A DNA stretch of 64,000 bases from Geomonas diazotrophica (GCF_018919385.1 NZ_JAHLMF010000015.1:101199-165198), one strand, 5' to 3'. Counted from the stretch's first letter, positions 39,724-50,372 are shown. Notes: generated from the sequence alone by a model not told the origin. Numbers and translations are program-made.

Positions 39724-40004
39724 ACATCTATGACGTCATAAAGAAACCGCTCATCACTGAGAAGACCACGGTAGAGAAAGACGACAAGAACGTCATCGCT
39801 TTCGTGGTGAACGGTGCCGCCAACAAGATCGAGATCAAGGCTGCCGTCGAGAAGCTCTTCAACGCCAAGGTCGGCGCCGTGAACACCGTCAACGTGGCCG
39901 GCAAGACCAAGCGCACCGCGAAGGGCATCGGCAAGCGCTCCAACTGGAAGAAGGCATACGTCACCCTCGCAGAGGGTTCCGACGTCGATTTCTTCGAAGC
40001 ATAA
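39720..40004 (+). CDS. rplW: 50S ribosomal protein L23
   Basis: Docking site at the tunnel exit for trigger factor and SRP. 94 residues starting [20 protein letters not shown], with the [16 protein letters not shown] loop. The ATGA overlap with rplD indicates translational coupling. Confidence 0.97.
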   Translation: MNIYDVIKKPLITEKTTVEKDDKNVIAFVVNGAANKIEIKAAVEKLFNAKVGAVNTVNVAGKTKRTAKGIGKRSNWKKAYVTLAEGSDVDFFEA

Positions 40005-40027
40005 AAAAATCTGTGGGGATTTAGATA

Positions 40028-40852
40028 ATGGCTATAAAAACTTACAAACCTACTTCTCCGGGTAGAAGGGCGCAGACCTGCTCGACCTTCGAGGAGATCA
40101 CCGCCTGCAAACCTGAGAAATCTCTCGTCGAGAACCTCAAGAAGAGCGGTGGCAGGAACTCGAACGGCCGCGTTACTTCCAGGAACGTCGGCGGCGGCCA
40201 CAAGCAGAAGTACAGGATCATCGATTTCCGTCGTGACAAGACCGACATCCCGGCCAAGGTCGCTTCCATCGAGTACGATCCGTGCCGCAGCGCGCGCATT
40301 GCGCTTTTGAACTACGCCGACGGCGAGAAGCGCTACATCCTGGCTCCGCTCTCCCTGAAAGTGGGCGATAGCGTTATCTCCAGCGAGCAGGCCGATATCA
40401 AGCCGGGCAACACGCTCCCCATCAGGTGCATCCCGCTGGGTACCATCATCCACAACATCGAGCTGAAGATCGGCAAGGGGGCCCAGTTGGCCCGTTCCGC
40501 CGGCACCTTCGCCCAGCTCATGTCCAAGGAAGGGAAGTACGCCCAGGTGAAGCTCCCCTCCTCGGAAGTCCGCATGATCCTCATGGATTGCAAGGCGACC
40601 ATCGGCCAGGTGGGCAACGTGGATCACGAGAACGTCTCCATCGGCAAGGCTGGCCGTTCCCGCTGGCTCGGCATTCGCCCGCACGTAAGGGGCGTCGCGA
40701 TGAACCCGGTCGACCACCCGCACGGCGGTGGCGAGGGCAGGACCTCCGGCGGCCGTCACCCGGTAACCCCGTGGGGTATCCCCACCAAGGGCTACAAGAC
40801 GCGCACCAACAAGCGGTCCACGGCCTTCATCGTGAAGAAGCGCAGCAAATAA
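40028..40852 (+). CDS. rplB: 50S ribosomal protein L2
   Basis: Large-subunit core protein needed for subunit joining and peptidyl transfer. 274 residues, with [14 protein letters not shown] at the start, [17 protein letters not shown], and the C-terminal [20 protein letters not shown], which includes the conserved His. Confidence 0.98.
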   Translation: MAIKTYKPTSPGRRAQTCSTFEEITACKPEKSLVENLKKSGGRNSNGRVTSRNVGGGHKQKYRIIDFRRDKTDIPAKVASIEYDPCRSARIALLNYADGEKRYILAPLSLKVGDSVISSEQADIKPGNTLPIRCIPLGTIIHNIELKIGKGAQLARSAGTFAQLMSKEGKYAQVKLPSSEVRMILMDCKATIGQVGNVDHENVSIGKAGRSRWLGIRPHVRGVAMNPVDHPHGGGEGRTSGGRHPVTPWGIPTKGYKTRTNKRSTAFIVKKRSK

Positions 40853-40878
40853 CTCATCTGGATAGAGGATTTTAAAAG

Positions 40879-41160
40879 ATGGCAAGATCTATAAAGAAGG
40901 GGCCTTTCGTTGACGCACATCTGGAAGCGAAAGCCCAGGCAGAACAGGCCGGCAGCAAGAAGGTGATCAAGACCTGGTCGCGTCGTTCGACCATCATCCC
41001 GGAATTCATCGGGCTCACCTTCGCGGTGCACAATGGCAAGAAGTTCATCCCTGTGTTCGTCACTGAGAACATGGTCGGCCACAAGATGGGCGAGTTCTCA
41101 CCTACCAGAACCTTCTACGGCCACGCTGCTGACAAGAAGAGCAAGCTCAAGAAGAAGTAA
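40879..41160 (+). CDS. rpsS: 30S ribosomal protein S19
   Basis: 30S head protein, 93 residues: [41 protein letters not shown] and the [16 protein letters not shown] signature. Standard S10 operon position. Confidence 0.97.
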   Translation: MARSIKKGPFVDAHLEAKAQAEQAGSKKVIKTWSRRSTIIPEFIGLTFAVHNGKKFIPVFVTENMVGHKMGEFSPTRTFYGHAADKKSKLKKK

Positions 41161-41180
41161 GGTCCTAAAGGAGTTTTGTA

Positions 41181-41516
41181 ATGGAATCATCCGCTAAATT
41201 ATCCTCTGTCCGCCTCTCCCCGAGGAAAACACGCCTGGTCGTGGACCTCGTCAGGGGCAAGGGCATTCAGACTGCGCTGAACACCCTGCGTTTCTCGCCG
41301 CAACCGTCGGCGAAGCTTATCTCGAAGCTCCTTTCCTCGGCCGTTGCCAACGCCGAGCAGAAGGGTTGCTCCGATGTGGACAAGCTCTTCGTCAAGACGA
41401 TTTTCGTCGACGGCGGCGCGGTACTTAAGCGCTTCACCCCCCGCGCCATGGGCCGGGCTAGCAAGATCAGAAAACCGACGAGCCACATTACCGTGGTCCT
41501 TGCGGAAAAGAAATAA
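41181..41516 (+). CDS. rplV: 50S ribosomal protein L22
   Basis: Tunnel-wall protein, 111 residues: SSVRLSPRKTRLVVDLVRGK at the start and the tunnel hairpin KRFTPRAMGRASKIRKPTSH near the end. AAAGGAG precedes the ATG. Confidence 0.97.
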   Translation: MESSAKLSSVRLSPRKTRLVVDLVRGKGIQTALNTLRFSPQPSAKLISKLLSSAVANAEQKGCSDVDKLFVKTIFVDGGAVLKRFTPRAMGRASKIRKPTSHITVVLAEKK

Positions 41517-41537
41517 GAACGGGTCGGAGGTGATGTT

Positions 41538-42173
41538 TTGGGTCAGAAAGTAAATCCTATAGGTTTCAGGCTCGGGGTTATTAAAACCTGGGATTCCAAA
41601 TGGTACGCAGAGAAAGATTATGCAAAGCTTCTTCACGAAGACCTGAAGCTGCGCAATTTCCTTAAGAAAAGGCTGTATCATTCCGGCGTCTCCAAGATCG
41701 AGATCGAGCGCGCTGCGGGCAAGGCGAAGATCAACATCTTCACCGCTCGTCCGGGCCTGATCATCGGTAAGAAGGGCTCCGAGGTCGAGACCTTGAAGAA
41801 GGAGCTGGCCAAGCTCACCGACAAAGAGGTCTACCTTAACATACAGGAAGTCAGGAAGCCCGAGCTCGATGCGCAGCTCGTCGCCGAGAACGTGGCCATG
41901 CAGCTGGAGCGTCGTATCGCTTTCCGCCGCGCCATGAAAAAGAGCGTCACCTCGACGCTCAAGTTCGGCGCCAAAGGGATCAGGATCACCTGCTCGGGTC
42001 GCCTGGGCGGGGCAGAGATGTCCAGGACTGAATGGTACCGCGAAGGAAGGGTGCCGCTGCACACGCTGCGTGCGGACATCGACTACGGCTTCGCCGAGGC
42101 GAAGACCACCTACGGTATCATCGGCGTAAAAGTGCTCCTCTTCAAGGGTGAAGTGCTCTCCGCTAAAAAATAG
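41538..42173 (+). CDS. rpsC: 30S ribosomal protein S3
   Basis: mRNA entry-channel protein, 211 residues: [20 protein letters not shown], a KH domain with [18 protein letters not shown], and the C-terminal domain with [20 protein letters not shown]. The start is TTG; GGAGGTGAT lies just upstream. Confidence 0.97.
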   Translation: MGQKVNPIGFRLGVIKTWDSKWYAEKDYAKLLHEDLKLRNFLKKRLYHSGVSKIEIERAAGKAKINIFTARPGLIIGKKGSEVETLKKELAKLTDKEVYLNIQEVRKPELDAQLVAENVAMQLERRIAFRRAMKKSVTSTLKFGAKGIRITCSGRLGGAEMSRTEWYREGRVPLHTLRADIDYGFAEAKTTYGIIGVKVLLFKGEVLSAKK

Positions 42174-42191
42174 GAACAGGAGTTTTTTGCG

Positions 42192-42614
42192 ATGTTAATG
42201 CCCAAGAAAGTTAAGCATAGAAAGCAAATGAAAGGTCGCATGACCGGCACCCCGACGCGCGGCGTATCGCTCGCGTTCGGCGAGTTCGGTCTGCAGGCTA
42301 CGGAGTGCGGCTGGCTGGATTCCCGCCAGATCGAGGCTGCCCGTATCGCCATGACCCGCTATATCAAGAGGGGCGGCAAGATCTGGATCCGCATCTTCCC
42401 GGACAAGCCGTTGACCTCGAAACCCGCCGAGACTCGTATGGGTAAGGGGAAAGGCTCCCCGGATTCCTGGGTCTGCGTCATCAAGCCTGGCCGTGTCCTT
42501 TACGAAATGGAAGGGGTCACCGAGGAAGTGGCGCGCGAGGCATTCCGGCTTGCGGCGCACAAGCTCCCCGTAGCCACCAAGTTCATCACGAGGGCGGAAA
42601 TCAATGAAGGCTAA
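42192..42614 (+). CDS. rplP: 50S ribosomal protein L16
   Basis: Helps position tRNA at the A site. 140 residues beginning [38 protein letters not shown] and the [19 protein letters not shown] segment are characteristic. Its end overlaps the rpmC start by 11 bp. Confidence 0.97.
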   Translation: MLMPKKVKHRKQMKGRMTGTPTRGVSLAFGEFGLQATECGWLDSRQIEAARIAMTRYIKRGGKIWIRIFPDKPLTSKPAETRMGKGKGSPDSWVCVIKPGRVLYEMEGVTEEVAREAFRLAAHKLPVATKFITRAEINEG

Positions 42615-42792
42615 CGAACTTAAAAACGCGACGGCAGCAGAGCTTGAGACCAAGAGCGCCGAGCTTACCAAGGAACTCTTCAACGTGAAGTTTCAGCTTC
42701 ACACCGGGCGTCTGGAGAACACCGCCAAGGTGGCCAACCTCCGGAAGGACATTGCCCGCGTGAAGACCATACTCCGCGAAAAGAGAGGCTAA
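42604..42792 (+). CDS. rpmC: 50S ribosomal protein L29
   Basis: Small tunnel-exit protein of 62 residues: [20 protein letters not shown] and [18 protein letters not shown]. The start lies inside the rplP end, indicating coupling. Confidence 0.96.
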   Translation: MKANELKNATAAELETKSAELTKELFNVKFQLHTGRLENTAKVANLRKDIARVKTILREKRG

Positions 42793-42801
42793 GAGATAGA
42801 T

Positions 42802-43059
42802 ATGAGCGAAAGAGGCAACAGGAAAACTCAGATCGGCGTGGTCGTCTCTGACAAGATGGACAAGACCGCAGTGGTAAAGGTCGACCGCCTGGTGAAGCAC
42901 CCCGTCTACAACAAATACATCAAGCGCTCCGCCAAGTACAAGGCGCACGATATCGATAACTCCGCCAAGATCGGGGACCGTGTTCTTATCGTTGAAACTC
43001 GTCCGCTTTCCAAGGACAAGCGCTGGAAGATCAGACAGATTATCGAGTCCAAGGCTTAA
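42802..43059 (+). CDS. rpsQ: 30S ribosomal protein S17
   Basis: OB-fold 16S rRNA-binding protein of 85 residues with [20 protein letters not shown], the [10 protein letters not shown] loop and [17 protein letters not shown]. Last gene of the S10 operon. Confidence 0.97.
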   Translation: MSERGNRKTQIGVVVSDKMDKTAVVKVDRLVKHPVYNKYIKRSAKYKAHDIDNSAKIGDRVLIVETRPLSKDKRWKIRQIIESKA

Positions 43060-43080
43060 GGGCTCGCCGGGAGTTAAACA

Positions 43081-43449
43081 ATGATTCAGATGCAGACACT
43101 ATTGGACGTGGCGGACAACTCCGGCGCGAAGAAGCTCTTTTGCATTAAAGTGCTCGGCGGCTCCAAGCGCCGTTACGCCGGGATTGGCGACATCATCGTC
43201 GCTTCCGTCAAGGAAGCTCTCCCCAATTCGAAGGTGAAGAAGGGCGACGTGGTGAAGGCTGTCGTGGTGCGTACCGCCAAGGCTGTGGGGCGCCCGGACG
43301 GCTCCTACATCCGTTTCGACACCAACTCCGGCGTGGTCATCAACAACGCCAAGGAGCCGGTCGGCACTCGTATCTTCGGGCCGGTCGCCAGGGAACTTCG
43401 CGCCAAGAAGTTCATGAAGATCATATCCCTCGCCCCTGAGGTACTTTAA
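43081..43449 (+). CDS. rplN: 50S ribosomal protein L14
   Basis: Intersubunit-bridge protein of 122 residues: [20 protein letters not shown] at the start, the [18 protein letters not shown] loop and a [12 protein letters not shown] ending. Opens the spc operon. Confidence 0.98.
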
Positions 43450-43471
43450 GACTAGATCCTGGAGAATAGAG

Positions 43472-43798
43472 ATGCTGGGCAAAAAATTACATGTAAAGAA
43501 AAACGATACCGTCGTTGTTACCGCGGGTAAGGATCGTTCCAAGAGCGGCAAGGTGCTCTCCATCCATCCGAAGAAGGACGGCGTGATCGTCGAGGGGATC
43601 AACGTGGTGAAGCGCCACGTGAAGCCCCGCGGTTCCGAGCAGGGGGGCATCCTGGAGAAGGAGGCGCCGGTGCACATCTCCAACGTGATGCTGCTCTGCG
43701 GGAAGTGCAACAAGCCTGTAAGGACCAGGACCACCGTCCTGGAAGACGGAAAGAAGGCGCGCTGCTGTGTCAAATGCGGCGAGTCCTTTGACAAATAG
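43472..43798 (+). CDS. rplX: 50S ribosomal protein L24
   Basis: Assembly initiator with an N-terminal KOW fold ([20 protein letters not shown]). 108 residues, with [20 protein letters not shown] and a C-terminal set of cysteines ([21 protein letters not shown]) that resembles a zinc ribbon. Confidence 0.97.
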   Translation: MLGKKLHVKKNDTVVVTAGKDRSKSGKVLSIHPKKDGVIVEGINVVKRHVKPRGSEQGGILEKEAPVHISNVMLLCGKCNKPVRTRTTVLEDGKKARCCVKCGESFDK

Positions 43799-43812
43799 TT
43801 TTGGAGGATTCA

Positions 43813-44352
43813 ATGGCACGGCTGGCTGAGCTTTACAATAAAGAAATGGTCCCGCAACTGATGAAGGACCATAACTACGAAAACATCATGGAAGTCCCCA
43901 AGCTCGTGAAGATCGTCCTGAACATGGGCCTTGGCGAGGCGATCCAGAACGTGAAGATCCTGGATTCCGCCGCCGAGGAGCTGGGCGCCATCGCGGGCCA
44001 GAAGCCCGTGATCACCAAGGCGAAGAAGTCCATCGCGGGCTTCAAGCTGCGCCAGGGCATGCCGATCGGCTGCTCCGTCACGCTTCGTCGCGAGAAGATG
44101 TACGAGTTCCTCGACCGCCTGATCAGCGTCTCGCTGCCGCGCGTGCGTGACTTCAAGGGGATCAACGGCAAGGGCTTCGACGGCAAGGGTAACTACTCCC
44201 TGGGCATCAAGGAGCAGCTGATCTTCCCCGAGATCGACTACGACAAGGTCGACAAGATCAAGGGTCTCAACATCACGATCGTGACCACGGCAAAGACCGA
44301 CGCTGAGGGCAAGGCGCTTCTCAAGCTCATGGGCCTGCCGTTCAGGAACTAA
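43813..44352 (+). CDS. rplE: 50S ribosomal protein L5
   Basis: Binds 5S rRNA in the central protuberance. 179 residues with [36 protein letters not shown] and [17 protein letters not shown] [15 protein letters not shown]. The ATG at 43813 follows GGAGG; a TTG at 43801 is less likely. Confidence 0.97.
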   Translation: MARLAELYNKEMVPQLMKDHNYENIMEVPKLVKIVLNMGLGEAIQNVKILDSAAEELGAIAGQKPVITKAKKSIAGFKLRQGMPIGCSVTLRREKMYEFLDRLISVSLPRVRDFKGINGKGFDGKGNYSLGIKEQLIFPEIDYDKVDKIKGLNITIVTTAKTDAEGKALLKLMGLPFRN

Positions 44353-44373
44353 TAAAGGGTTTGGAGGAATTCC

Positions 44374-44556
44374 GTGGCTAAGACATCTATGATCATAAAA
44401 GCTCAGAGGGCCAAGTACAAAGTGCGCGAGCGCAATCGCTGCGCTGTCTGCGGTCGCCCCAGAGCATACTACCGGAAATTCGATATGTGCAGGATCTGCC
44501 TGAGGAAGTACGCTAACTCCGGCCAGATCCCCGGTGTGATAAAGTCCAGTTGGTAA
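44374..44556 (+). CDS. rpsN: 30S ribosomal protein S14, zinc-binding short type
   Basis: 60-residue type Z S14 with [20 protein letters not shown]; the zinc ligands are Cys23, 26, 39 and 42. Starts with GTG after GGAGG. Essential for late 30S head assembly. Confidence 0.97.
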   Translation: MAKTSMIIKAQRAKYKVRERNRCAVCGRPRAYYRKFDMCRICLRKYANSGQIPGVIKSSW

Positions 44557-44591
44557 AAAGATTCCGATTTAGGAAAGAGGAGTAGTTTCAT

Positions 44592-44990
44592 ATGTGCATG
44601 ACAGATCCAGTTGCCGACATGCTGACCAGAATCAGGAACGCTGGTATGGCAAAACACCAGAAAGTTGACATCCCTTCGTCGAACCTTAAGGTGAGCCTCG
44701 CCACGGTGCTGCGCGCCGAAGGCTTCATCAAGAACTTCAAGGTCATCGCCGACAGCAAGCAGGGGATTCTGCGGGTATACCTCAAGTTCATCGATGAGAA
44801 AGAGCCGGTCATCAACGAGATCAAGAGGATCAGCAAGCCGGGCGGCCGGGTCTATGTCCACTCCGACAAGATCAAGCAGGTGAAAAACGGACTGGGCGTC
44901 GCCATCCTCTCGACTTCCAAGGGGCTGGTAACCGACAAGACCGCGCGCGAGCTGGGCATCGGCGGCGAAGTCCTTTGCACGGTCTGGTAG
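44592..44990 (+). CDS. rpsH: 30S ribosomal protein S8
   Basis: 16S rRNA-binding protein and, in enterobacteria, repressor of the spc operon. 132 residues: [20 protein letters not shown] and the C-terminal [20 protein letters not shown]. Confidence 0.97.
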   Translation: MCMTDPVADMLTRIRNAGMAKHQKVDIPSSNLKVSLATVLRAEGFIKNFKVIADSKQGILRVYLKFIDEKEPVINEIKRISKPGGRVYVHSDKIKQVKNGLGVAILSTSKGLVTDKTARELGIGGEVLCTVW

Positions 44991-45015
44991 TCATTTTCGC
45001 TTTAAGGAGCTTTGC

Positions 45016-45558
45016 ATGTCTAGAATAGGAAAACTTCCCATCGCGATCCCTGCGGGGGTGAAAGTCATATACAGCGCGCCTGAGATCAAGGTGGAGGGCC
45101 CGAAAGGGAAACTCTCCCGCGTTCTCGTCGGCGACGCCGTCGCCATCGACGTGACCAGCGAGGCTGTCACCGTGACCCGCAAGGACGACACCATCAAGTC
45201 CCGCTCGGCCCACGGCCTGACCAGGACCCTGATCAACAACATGGTCATCGGTGTCTCAAAGGGGTTTGAGACCCTGCTCGAGATCAACGGCGTCGGTTAC
45301 CGTGCCGAGGTGAAAGGGAACGTGCTGAACCTCGCCCTTGGTTACTCCCACCCGATCAACTTCGAGCTTCCGGCCGGGATCACCGTCGAGGTCGACAAGA
45401 TGACCAAGCTGAAGGTGCTCGGGATCGACAAGGAGCTGGTCGGTCAGATCGCCGCAAAGATCCGCGACTTCCGTGGCCCGGAGCCCTACAAGGGCAAGGG
45501 TATCAAATACGCTGACGAAACCATTCTGAGAAAAGCCGGCAAAACCGGCAAAAAATAG
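45016..45558 (+). CDS. rplF: 50S ribosomal protein L6
   Basis: 180 residues with two duplicated domains: [37 protein letters not shown] and the C-terminal [16 protein letters not shown] that contacts the sarcin-ricin loop. Confidence 0.97.
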   Translation: MSRIGKLPIAIPAGVKVIYSAPEIKVEGPKGKLSRVLVGDAVAIDVTSEAVTVTRKDDTIKSRSAHGLTRTLINNMVIGVSKGFETLLEINGVGYRAEVKGNVLNLALGYSHPINFELPAGITVEVDKMTKLKVLGIDKELVGQIAAKIRDFRGPEPYKGKGIKYADETILRKAGKTGKK

Positions 45559-45579
45559 CAATTGCTAAGGAGAAGTGCC

Positions 45580-45948
45580 TTGAGTTCTTTAGCCCAAAAA
45601 CAGGTAGCTCGTCTTAAGAGACAGACCAGGGTCAGGAAGAAAATCACCGGTTCGCCGGCACGCCCGAGACTGAACGTCTTCAAGAGTGCTCGTCACATAT
45701 ACGCTCAGCTGATCGACGATACCACTGGTGCGACGCTCGCCGCCGCATCCACCCTGGTGGGCGAGGTAGCCGAAGGGCTTTCGTACACCGGCAACATCGA
45801 GGCCGCCGCTAAAGTCGGCGCCGCCATCGCCAAGAAAGCCCTGGAGAAGGACATCAAAGCGGTCGTTTTCGACCGTAACGGTTTCCTCTACCACGGTAGG
45901 ATTAAAGCTCTGGCTGAAGCCGCACGCGAAAACGGTCTGTCCTTCTAG
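45580..45948 (+). CDS. rplR: 50S ribosomal protein L18
   Basis: 5S rRNA-binding protein, 122 residues: [38 protein letters not shown] and [20 protein letters not shown]. The TTG at 45580 is favoured because AAGGAGAAG lies at the proper distance; an earlier TTG at 45562 would overlap that site. Confidence 0.95.
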   Translation: MSSLAQKQVARLKRQTRVRKKITGSPARPRLNVFKSARHIYAQLIDDTTGATLAAASTLVGEVAEGLSYTGNIEAAAKVGAAIAKKALEKDIKAVVFDRNGFLYHGRIKALAEAARENGLSF

Positions 45949-45969
45949 GGCAGGTAAGGAGGAATTAGT

Positions 45970-46458
45970 TTGCTTAAGATCAATGCCAGTGAAATGAATC
46001 TTACCGATAGGGTCGTCCATATCAGCCGCGTCGCCAAGGTGGTCAAGGGCGGCCGCAGGTTCAGCTTCTCCGCACTCGTTGTGGTGGGCGATGGTAACGG
46101 CGTGGTGGGCTACGGCCTGGGCAAGGCCAACGAGGTCCCCGAAGCGATCCGCAAGGGCGTCGAGCAGGCCAAGAAGAACCTGATCAGGGTTCCCATCGTC
46201 GGCGGCCAGACCATCCCGTTCGAGATCCTCGGCCACTTCGGCGCAGGCAAGGTGCTTATGATGCCGGCCTCCGCCGGTACCGGCGTCATCGCCGGCGGTG
46301 CCGCCCGCGCGGTATTCGAGTCCGCGGGCCTGCACAACATCCTCGCCAAGTGCCTGGGCTCCAACAACCCGCACAACGTGGTCAAGGCCGCATTCGCCGG
46401 GCTTGCCCAGCTGAAGACTGCGGAAGAGCTGATGGCGCGCCGCGGCATCACCGAATAG
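45970..46458 (+). CDS. rpsE: 30S ribosomal protein S5
   Basis: Accuracy and mRNA-channel protein. 162 residues with [20 protein letters not shown], the double-stranded RNA-binding fold and GIIAGGAAR-like [17 protein letters not shown]. Starts with TTG after AAGGAGG. Confidence 0.97.
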   Translation: MLKINASEMNLTDRVVHISRVAKVVKGGRRFSFSALVVVGDGNGVVGYGLGKANEVPEAIRKGVEQAKKNLIRVPIVGGQTIPFEILGHFGAGKVLMMPASAGTGVIAGGAARAVFESAGLHNILAKCLGSNNPHNVVKAAFAGLAQLKTAEELMARRGITE

Positions 46459-46475
46459 TATTTAAGGAGCTGAAT

Positions 46476-46652
46476 ATGTCTGAACTGAAGGTTACGCTCG
46501 TCAAGAGCTCCATCGGTCAATGCGAGAAAATGAAGGGCCGCCTGCTCGGCATGGGGCTCACCAAGCGTGAGAAGACCGTGGTCCTGAAGGATACCCCGGA
46601 AGTCCGTGGGATGATCGCCAAGGTCGCCCACCTGGTACGCGTCGAAGAGTAA
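46476..46652 (+). CDS. rpmD: 50S ribosomal protein L30
   Basis: 58 residues: MSELKVTLVKSSIGQCEKMK, LGLTKREKTV-type GMGLTKREKTVVLKD and a VAHLVRVEE ending. AAGGAG precedes the ATG; usual place between rpsE and rplO. Confidence 0.97.
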   Translation: MSELKVTLVKSSIGQCEKMKGRLLGMGLTKREKTVVLKDTPEVRGMIAKVAHLVRVEE

Positions 46653-46673
46653 TTCCCCCTAAAGGTGACAATC

Positions 46674-47114
46674 ATGCAATTGAATACCATCAAACCGGCC
46701 ATCGGGTCGACCAAGAATAGAAAGCGCATCGGTAGGGGCACGGGCTCCGGCCACGGCAAGACCGCGACCAAGGGTCACAAGGGCCAGAAGGCACGCTCCG
46801 GCGGCTCCGTGAAGCCCGGCTTCGAGGGCGGCCAGATGCCGATGCACAGAAGGCTTCCCAAGCGCGGCTTCACCCCGCTCACCAAGAAGGAGTACGCCCT
46901 GGTGAACCTGTGCCAGCTCGAGATCTTCGAAGCGGGCAGCGTAGTGGACGCCGAGGCGCTGCTGAAGAGCGGCCTCATCTCCGGCATCCGCGACGGCATC
47001 AAGGTGCTCGGGACCGGCGACGTGACCCACGCTCTGACCATCAAGGCTCACAAATTCAGCGCCTCCGCTCGCGAAAAAATCACCGCGGCAGGTGGGACCG
47101 TCGAGGAGATCTAG
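46674..47114 (+). CDS. rplO: 50S ribosomal protein L15
   Basis: Late assembly protein, 146 residues starting [20 protein letters not shown], with [20 protein letters not shown]. The ATG at 46674 is preferred to a GTG nine bases earlier. The end of the gene holds the ribosome site for secY. Confidence 0.96.
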   Translation: MQLNTIKPAIGSTKNRKRIGRGTGSGHGKTATKGHKGQKARSGGSVKPGFEGGQMPMHRRLPKRGFTPLTKKEYALVNLCQLEIFEAGSVVDAEALLKSGLISGIRDGIKVLGTGDVTHALTIKAHKFSASAREKITAAGGTVEEI

Positions 47115-47116
47115 TC

Positions 47117-48424
47117 TTGATAGAAGCCTTCCAGAACATTTTCAAGATCCCCGAGCTTAAAAAGAAGGTTCTCTTTTCGCTGGCCATGCTGGCCGTCTAC
47201 CGGGTAGGGTGTCACATCCCTACTCCGGGCATCGACGCCCAGGCCCTCGCGCAGTTCTTCAAGGCTGCCCAGGGTACGCTGCTCGGTATGTTCGACATGT
47301 TCTCTGGCGGGGCTCTCGAGAAGCTTACCGTCTTCGCCCTCGGCATCATGCCGTACATCTCCTCCTCCATCATCTTCCAGCTCCTGACCGTGGTGGTTCC
47401 CGCCATCGAGAAACTCTCCAAGGAAGGTGACGCCGGCAGGAAGAAGATCATCCAGTACACCCGCTACGGCACCGTGGTGCTGTCGGTGGTGCAGTCCTTC
47501 GGCATCTCCATCGGCCTCGAGGCGATGCGCGGACCGGCCGGCGAGCTGGTGGTCCCGAACCCGGGCTGGTCATTCCGCCTGATGACGGTGATCACGCTTA
47601 CCGCGGGTACCGCGTTCATCATGTGGCTGGGTGAGCAGATGTCCGAGAAGGGTATCGGCAACGGCATCTCCCTGATCATCTTCGCGGGGATCGTTGCCCG
47701 CATCCCGAACGCCATCGGGAACAGCTTCCGTCTGATCAAGACCGGCGAGCTCTCCCTGTTCGTGCTGCTTCTGGTGATCGCCGTGATGTTCCTGGTCATC
47801 GCTGCCGTGGTCTTCATGGAGCGCGGCCAGCGCAGGATCCCGATCCACTACGCCAAGAGGGTGGTGGGGCTGAAGACGGTAGGGGCGCAGAGCTCGCACC
47901 TGCCGCTCAAGGTGAACATGGCCGGGGTCATCCCGCCGATCTTCGCTTCGTCGATCATCATGTTCCCGGCCACGGTCGGCAACTTCATCGACGTCCCCTG
48001 GGTGCAGGCGGCCTCCAAGCAGCTGGCTCCCGGAAAGTTGCTCTACGAGATTTTATTTGTTGCCTTTATCGTCTTTTTTTGCTATTTCTACACGGCTGTG
48101 ACTTTCAACCCGGTTGATGTCGCCGATAATGTCAAGAAGCAGGGCGGTTACGTGCCCGGGATCCGTCCCGGCAAGGAGACCTCCGACTTCCTCGACGCGG
48201 TGCTCACCAAGCTGACCTTCGCGGGTGCGATCTACATCTCCGCGGTCTGTGTGCTTCCTTCGATCCTGATCGGGAAATTCAACCTTCCCTTCTACTTCGG
48301 CGGTACGTCGCTCCTGATCGCCGTCGGTGTCGGCATGGACACCCTGGCCCAGATCGAGGCGCACCTGATTACGCGCAGCTACGAAGGGTTCATGAAAGGC
48401 GTTCGCATCCAGGGTAGAAAATAG
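47117..48424 (+). CDS. secY: Preprotein translocase subunit SecY
   Basis: Channel of the Sec translocon in the inner membrane. 435 residues with ten hydrophobic helices; FQNIFKIPELKKKVLFSLAM starts the chain, and GIMPYISSSIIFQLLTVVVP and the cytoplasmic loop ERGQRRIPIHYAKRVVG are typical. The start is TTG at 47117, 2 bp after rplO, with GAGGAG inside the rplO end; the frame continues upstream but as an overlap of rplO. Confidence 0.96.
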   Translation: MIEAFQNIFKIPELKKKVLFSLAMLAVYRVGCHIPTPGIDAQALAQFFKAAQGTLLGMFDMFSGGALEKLTVFALGIMPYISSSIIFQLLTVVVPAIEKLSKEGDAGRKKIIQYTRYGTVVLSVVQSFGISIGLEAMRGPAGELVVPNPGWSFRLMTVITLTAGTAFIMWLGEQMSEKGIGNGISLIIFAGIVARIPNAIGNSFRLIKTGELSLFVLLLVIAVMFLVIAAVVFMERGQRRIPIHYAKRVVGLKTVGAQSSHLPLKVNMAGVIPPIFASSIIMFPATVGNFIDVPWVQAASKQLAPGKLLYEILFVAFIVFFCYFYTAVTFNPVDVADNVKKQGGYVPGIRPGKETSDFLDAVLTKLTFAGAIYISAVCVLPSILIGKFNLPFYFGGTSLLIAVGVGMDTLAQIEAHLITRSYEGFMKGVRIQGRK

Positions 48425-48433
48425 GAGGCCCCG

Positions 48434-49084
48434 ATGAACCTCATCCTCCTTGGACCCCCGGGCGTAGGCAAGGGGACCCAGGCGAAACTCCTCATAGACA
48501 GGTTTGGTATCCCGCAGATATCGACAGGCGATATACTGCGGGCTGCCGTTAAAGAGCTCACCCCGATGGGGATCAAGGCCAAGGGGTTCATGGACTCCGG
48601 TGCTTTGGTGCCCGACGAGGTTGTCATAGGCATCGTCGAGGAGCGCCTGGCGCAGCCCGACTGCCAGAAGGGTTTCATCCTGGACGGATTCCCGCGCACA
48701 GTGCCCCAGGCCGACGCGCTCTCCCAGGTCCTTTCCGGCATCGGCAAGAAGATTGACCATGTGGTCTCTCTCTCCGTTGACAAGGCTGAGCTCCTGAAGC
48801 GTCTCACCGGCAGGCGCGCCTGCTCCAAGTGCGGCGCGGGCTACCACGTCGACTTCGCCCCTTCCAAGGCGGCCGGAGTGTGCGACGTTTGCGGCGGCGA
48901 ACTGTTCCAGCGCGAGGACGACAAGGAAGAAACCATCCTGAACCGTCTCGCGGTGTACGAGGCGCAGACCTCCCCGCTGATCTCTTACTACCAGACGGCG
49001 GGCCTGCTCCGCTCGGTGAACGGTCTCGGGAGTGTGGAAGGTATCCAGTCCGAGGTCGTCGCCATACTGCAGGGCGAGCGGTGA
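48434..49084 (+). CDS. adk: Adenylate kinase
   Basis: Interconverts ATP, ADP and AMP. The 216-residue protein is the long-lid type: P-loop GPPGVGKGTQA (about 7-17), GFILDGFPRT, and a zinc-type lid with Cys130, 133, 150 and 153. It overlaps the map start by 4 bp. Confidence 0.97.
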   Translation: MNLILLGPPGVGKGTQAKLLIDRFGIPQISTGDILRAAVKELTPMGIKAKGFMDSGALVPDEVVIGIVEERLAQPDCQKGFILDGFPRTVPQADALSQVLSGIGKKIDHVVSLSVDKAELLKRLTGRRACSKCGAGYHVDFAPSKAAGVCDVCGGELFQREDDKEETILNRLAVYEAQTSPLISYYQTAGLLRSVNGLGSVEGIQSEVVAILQGER

Positions 49085-49827
49085 TAGTACTCAAATCCCG
49101 GACCGAGATCGAGAAGATGGCTGCCGCCGGCAGGATGGTGGCCGAGATTCTCGCCGGTCTGAGAGAGATGGTGGCACCGGGGGTTACCCTGGCACAGCTG
49201 GACGCATACGCCGAGAGGGAAACGCTGAAGAGGAAGGCGAAGCCAGCCTTCAAGGGTTACAGCGGCTTCCCCTTTTCGCTTTGTTGTTCCGTCAACGAGC
49301 AGGTGGTGCATGGCTTCGCCACGCAGCGCGCGCTGGTCGAGGGTGACATCGTGAGTCTCGACTTCGGTGTCCTGCTCAATGGTTACTACGGCGATTCGGC
49401 CATCACGGTGCCGGTTGGCACGGTTTCCGAGACTGCGGCCAGGCTGATCAAGGCCACCGAAGAGTCGCTGTACCGGGCCATAGAGGTCGCCGACACCGCC
49501 CATCGGTTGTCGGATATCGCTCATGCGGTCCAGTCACACGTCGAGGCGCGCGGCTTCTCGGTGGTGCGAGACTTCGTGGGACATGGCATCGGCAAGGAGC
49601 TGCACGAAGGCCCGCAGATCCCCAACTTCGGCGTTCCCGGTAAGGGACCGAAGCTCAAGAGCGGCATGGTGCTTGCCATCGAGCCGATGATCAACGAGAA
49701 GGGGTACGACGTGAAGGTGCTGGAGGACGGCTGGACCGCGGTGACGGCCGACGGCGGGCTCTCGGCGCACTTCGAGCACACGGTGGCAATAACGGACAAC
49801 GGTCCGCTGATACTTACGAAAATCTAG
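49081..49827 (+). CDS. map: Methionine aminopeptidase, type I
   Basis: Removes N-terminal methionine from new proteins. 248 residues, with CCSVNEQVVHGF, metal ligands in SLDFGVLLNGYYGDSAI, the catalytic His in GHGIGKELHEGP and the late Glu in MVLAIEPM. GTG start inside the adk stop (GTGA). rpmJ, not infA, follows. Confidence 0.96.
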   Translation: MIVLKSRTEIEKMAAAGRMVAEILAGLREMVAPGVTLAQLDAYAERETLKRKAKPAFKGYSGFPFSLCCSVNEQVVHGFATQRALVEGDIVSLDFGVLLNGYYGDSAITVPVGTVSETAARLIKATEESLYRAIEVADTAHRLSDIAHAVQSHVEARGFSVVRDFVGHGIGKELHEGPQIPNFGVPGKGPKLKSGMVLAIEPMINEKGYDVKVLEDGWTAVTADGGLSAHFEHTVAITDNGPLILTKI

Positions 49828-49859
49828 ATTGGCAAAACGTCTTCAAAAGGAAGTGAACT

Positions 49860-49973
49860 ATGAAGGTTCGGGCATCGGTTAAGAAGATCTGTGTAAAGTG
49901 CAAGATTGTCAAGCGCAAGGGCATAGTCCGCGTCATCTGCGAGACCCCCAAGCATTCACAGAGACAGGGCTAA
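49860..49973 (+). CDS. rpmJ: 50S ribosomal protein L36
   Basis: 37 residues beginning [20 protein letters not shown]. Zinc ribbon ligands Cys11, Cys14, Cys27 and His32 are all present, the zinc-binding form. AAAAGGAAGTG precedes the ATG. First gene of the alpha operon. Confidence 0.97.
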   Translation: MKVRASVKKICVKCKIVKRKGIVRVICETPKHSQRQG

Positions 49974-49988
49974 TAGGAGGAGCTGGCA

Positions 49989-50357
49989 TTGGCACGTATC
50001 GCAGGGGTAGATTTACCCAGGAATAAGAGAATAGAGATCGCACTGACCTACATCTACGGCATCGGCAGGTCTCTGTCCCAGGAAATTCTCACGGCAACCG
50101 GTGTTGACATGAACACCCGTTGCGACAACCTGACCGAGGCGGAAGTCTCGAAGATCAGGGAGTATATCGATAAGAACGTGAAGGTCGAAGGTGACCTGCG
50201 CCGCGACATCTCCATGAGCATCAAGCGCCTCATGGATCTCGGCTGCTATCGTGGTCTTCGTCACAGGAAAGGTCTTCCCTGCCGCGGGCAGCGTACCAAG
50301 ACCAATGCACGCACCAGGAAAGGGCCGGCTCGTACGGTCGCTGGCAAGAAGAAATAA
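49989..50357 (+). CDS. rpsM: 30S ribosomal protein S13
   Basis: 122-residue head protein with [20 protein letters not shown], a helix-two-turn-helix and the tail [23 protein letters not shown] start after AGGAGG. Confidence 0.97.
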   Translation: MARIAGVDLPRNKRIEIALTYIYGIGRSLSQEILTATGVDMNTRCDNLTEAEVSKIREYIDKNVKVEGDLRRDISMSIKRLMDLGCYRGLRHRKGLPCRGQRTKTNARTRKGPARTVAGKKK

Positions 50358-50372
50358 GATTCTGGAGGGATA

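Noticed and set aside
46910..47116. SecY reading frame extended upstream through rplO
   Set aside because: The extension is Arg-rich antiframe reading of rplO; the TTG at 47117 has a GAGGAG site and gives the normal SecY N-terminus.
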